A stretch of 50,968 nucleotides of DNA from Clostridiales bacterium. GTDB lineage: Bacteria > Bacillota_A > Clostridia > Oscillospirales > Oscillospiraceae. This document shows positions 50,849 to 50,968 of this stretch, piece by piece; position 1 is the stretch's first letter; every line of letters starts with the position of its first letter. Position numbers and translations under genes: made by a program. The notes under the pieces are model-generated. The model was not told the origin of the DNA. It was given only the letters and a program-made list of their open reading frames with translations, and searched no databases. The stretch covers positions 1 through 50,968 of the forward strand of contig DXTB01000004.1 of the NCBI GenBank assembly GCA_019410105.1. The letters are read 5' to 3'.

Positions 50849-50968
50849 ATGAACTACAATGTTACCGTGAACGGCAAGGTTTACAGTGTAACGGTGGAGA
50901 AGACCGGCGCCGCCGCTCCCGCGGCCGCTGCTCCTGTCATGGCTGCCCCTGTGGCCGCCCCCGTTGCT
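50849..50968 (+). CDS. gcdC: Glutaconyl-CoA decarboxylase biotin carrier subunit, N-terminal part (cut by window edge)
   Basis: Only 40 codons are inside the window. It begins MNYNVTVNGKVYSVTVEKT, as biotin-carrier gamma subunits of Na+ decarboxylases do, followed by an Ala/Pro-rich linker (AAAPAAAAPVMAAPVAAP). The biotinyl domain with its MKM motif would lie beyond the edge. The ATG follows AAAAGGGGA by 8 nt. Position after hgdB and the gcdA upstream support the glutaconyl-CoA decarboxylase assignment; a methylmalonyl-CoA or oxaloacetate decarboxylase carrier is less likely. Confidence 0.82.
   Translation, partial: MNYNVTVNGKVYSVTVEKTGAAAPAAAAPVMAAPVAAPVA

Overview
The window looks like the chromosome of a GC-rich, strictly anaerobic, butyrate-forming Firmicute of the Oscillospiraceae (Flavonifractor / Intestinimonas / Lawsonibacter-like). 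This is an inference from gene content: a 2-hydroxyglutarate glutamate-fermentation operon, ptb-buk butyrate genes, a surface GH25 enzyme with SLH repeats, OmpR-type two-component pairs, AGGAGG-type ribosome sites and frequent TTG/GTG starts. No phage, insertion sequence, plasmid or CRISPR was recognised.

Layout. 1-2.0 kb is the 3' end of an rRNA operon in the unusual order 23S, tRNA-Lys, tRNA-Glu, 5S, then a terminator. 2.1-8.4 kb holds a secreted SLH-GH25 muramidase, an amidohydrolase and Na+/solute symporter on the minus strand (the symporter promoter is overlapped by a palindrome), and the ptb-buk pair. 8.4-12.4 kb holds a stand-alone enzyme-I N-terminal domain (minus), a PLP aminotransferase and pyruvate kinase. 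12.5-17 kb has tRNA-Thr, a rhodanese plus CoA-disulfide-reductase/rhodanese operon, tRNA-Leu, a small zinc-ribbon membrane protein and a dicarboxylate/amino-acid symporter. 17-26.7 kb carries a YtcJ-type amidohydrolase with DUF308 and Smr-like genes, pgeF, an orphan peptide-binding lipoprotein, purL and a conserved TIM-barrel protein. 26.8-28.4 kb is a tRNA cluster (Met, Glu, Val; Leu on minus) with a small anchored protein behind an attenuator-like leader. 28.5-35.4 kb carries two two-component systems around a lipoprotein. 35.5-42.2 kb is the housekeeping run DUF1385-prmC-recA-recX-rimO-pgsA-yitT. 42.3-51 kb is an AraC regulator diverging from gctA-gctB-gcdA-hgdC-hgdA-hgdB-gcdC (cut by the window edge).

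The metabolic genes fit together. Glutamate is converted through 2-hydroxyglutaryl-CoA (GctAB, HgdABC) and glutaconyl-CoA (Gcd, Na+-pumping) to crotonyl-CoA. Crotonyl-CoA reduced to butyryl-CoA could yield ATP through Ptb and Buk. The acidic amino-acid symporter and Na+/solute symporter would use the Na+ gradient that Gcd makes.

The most unusual content is non-coding. One family of about 140-nt nested hairpins has three tandem copies between a response regulator and its kinase (33.5-33.9 kb) and a fourth at 36.5 kb. Another multi-hairpin repeat sits behind tRNA terminators at 14.9 and 27.2 kb. In both families paired arms change together while unpaired motifs stay constant, which points to structure rather than protein coding.
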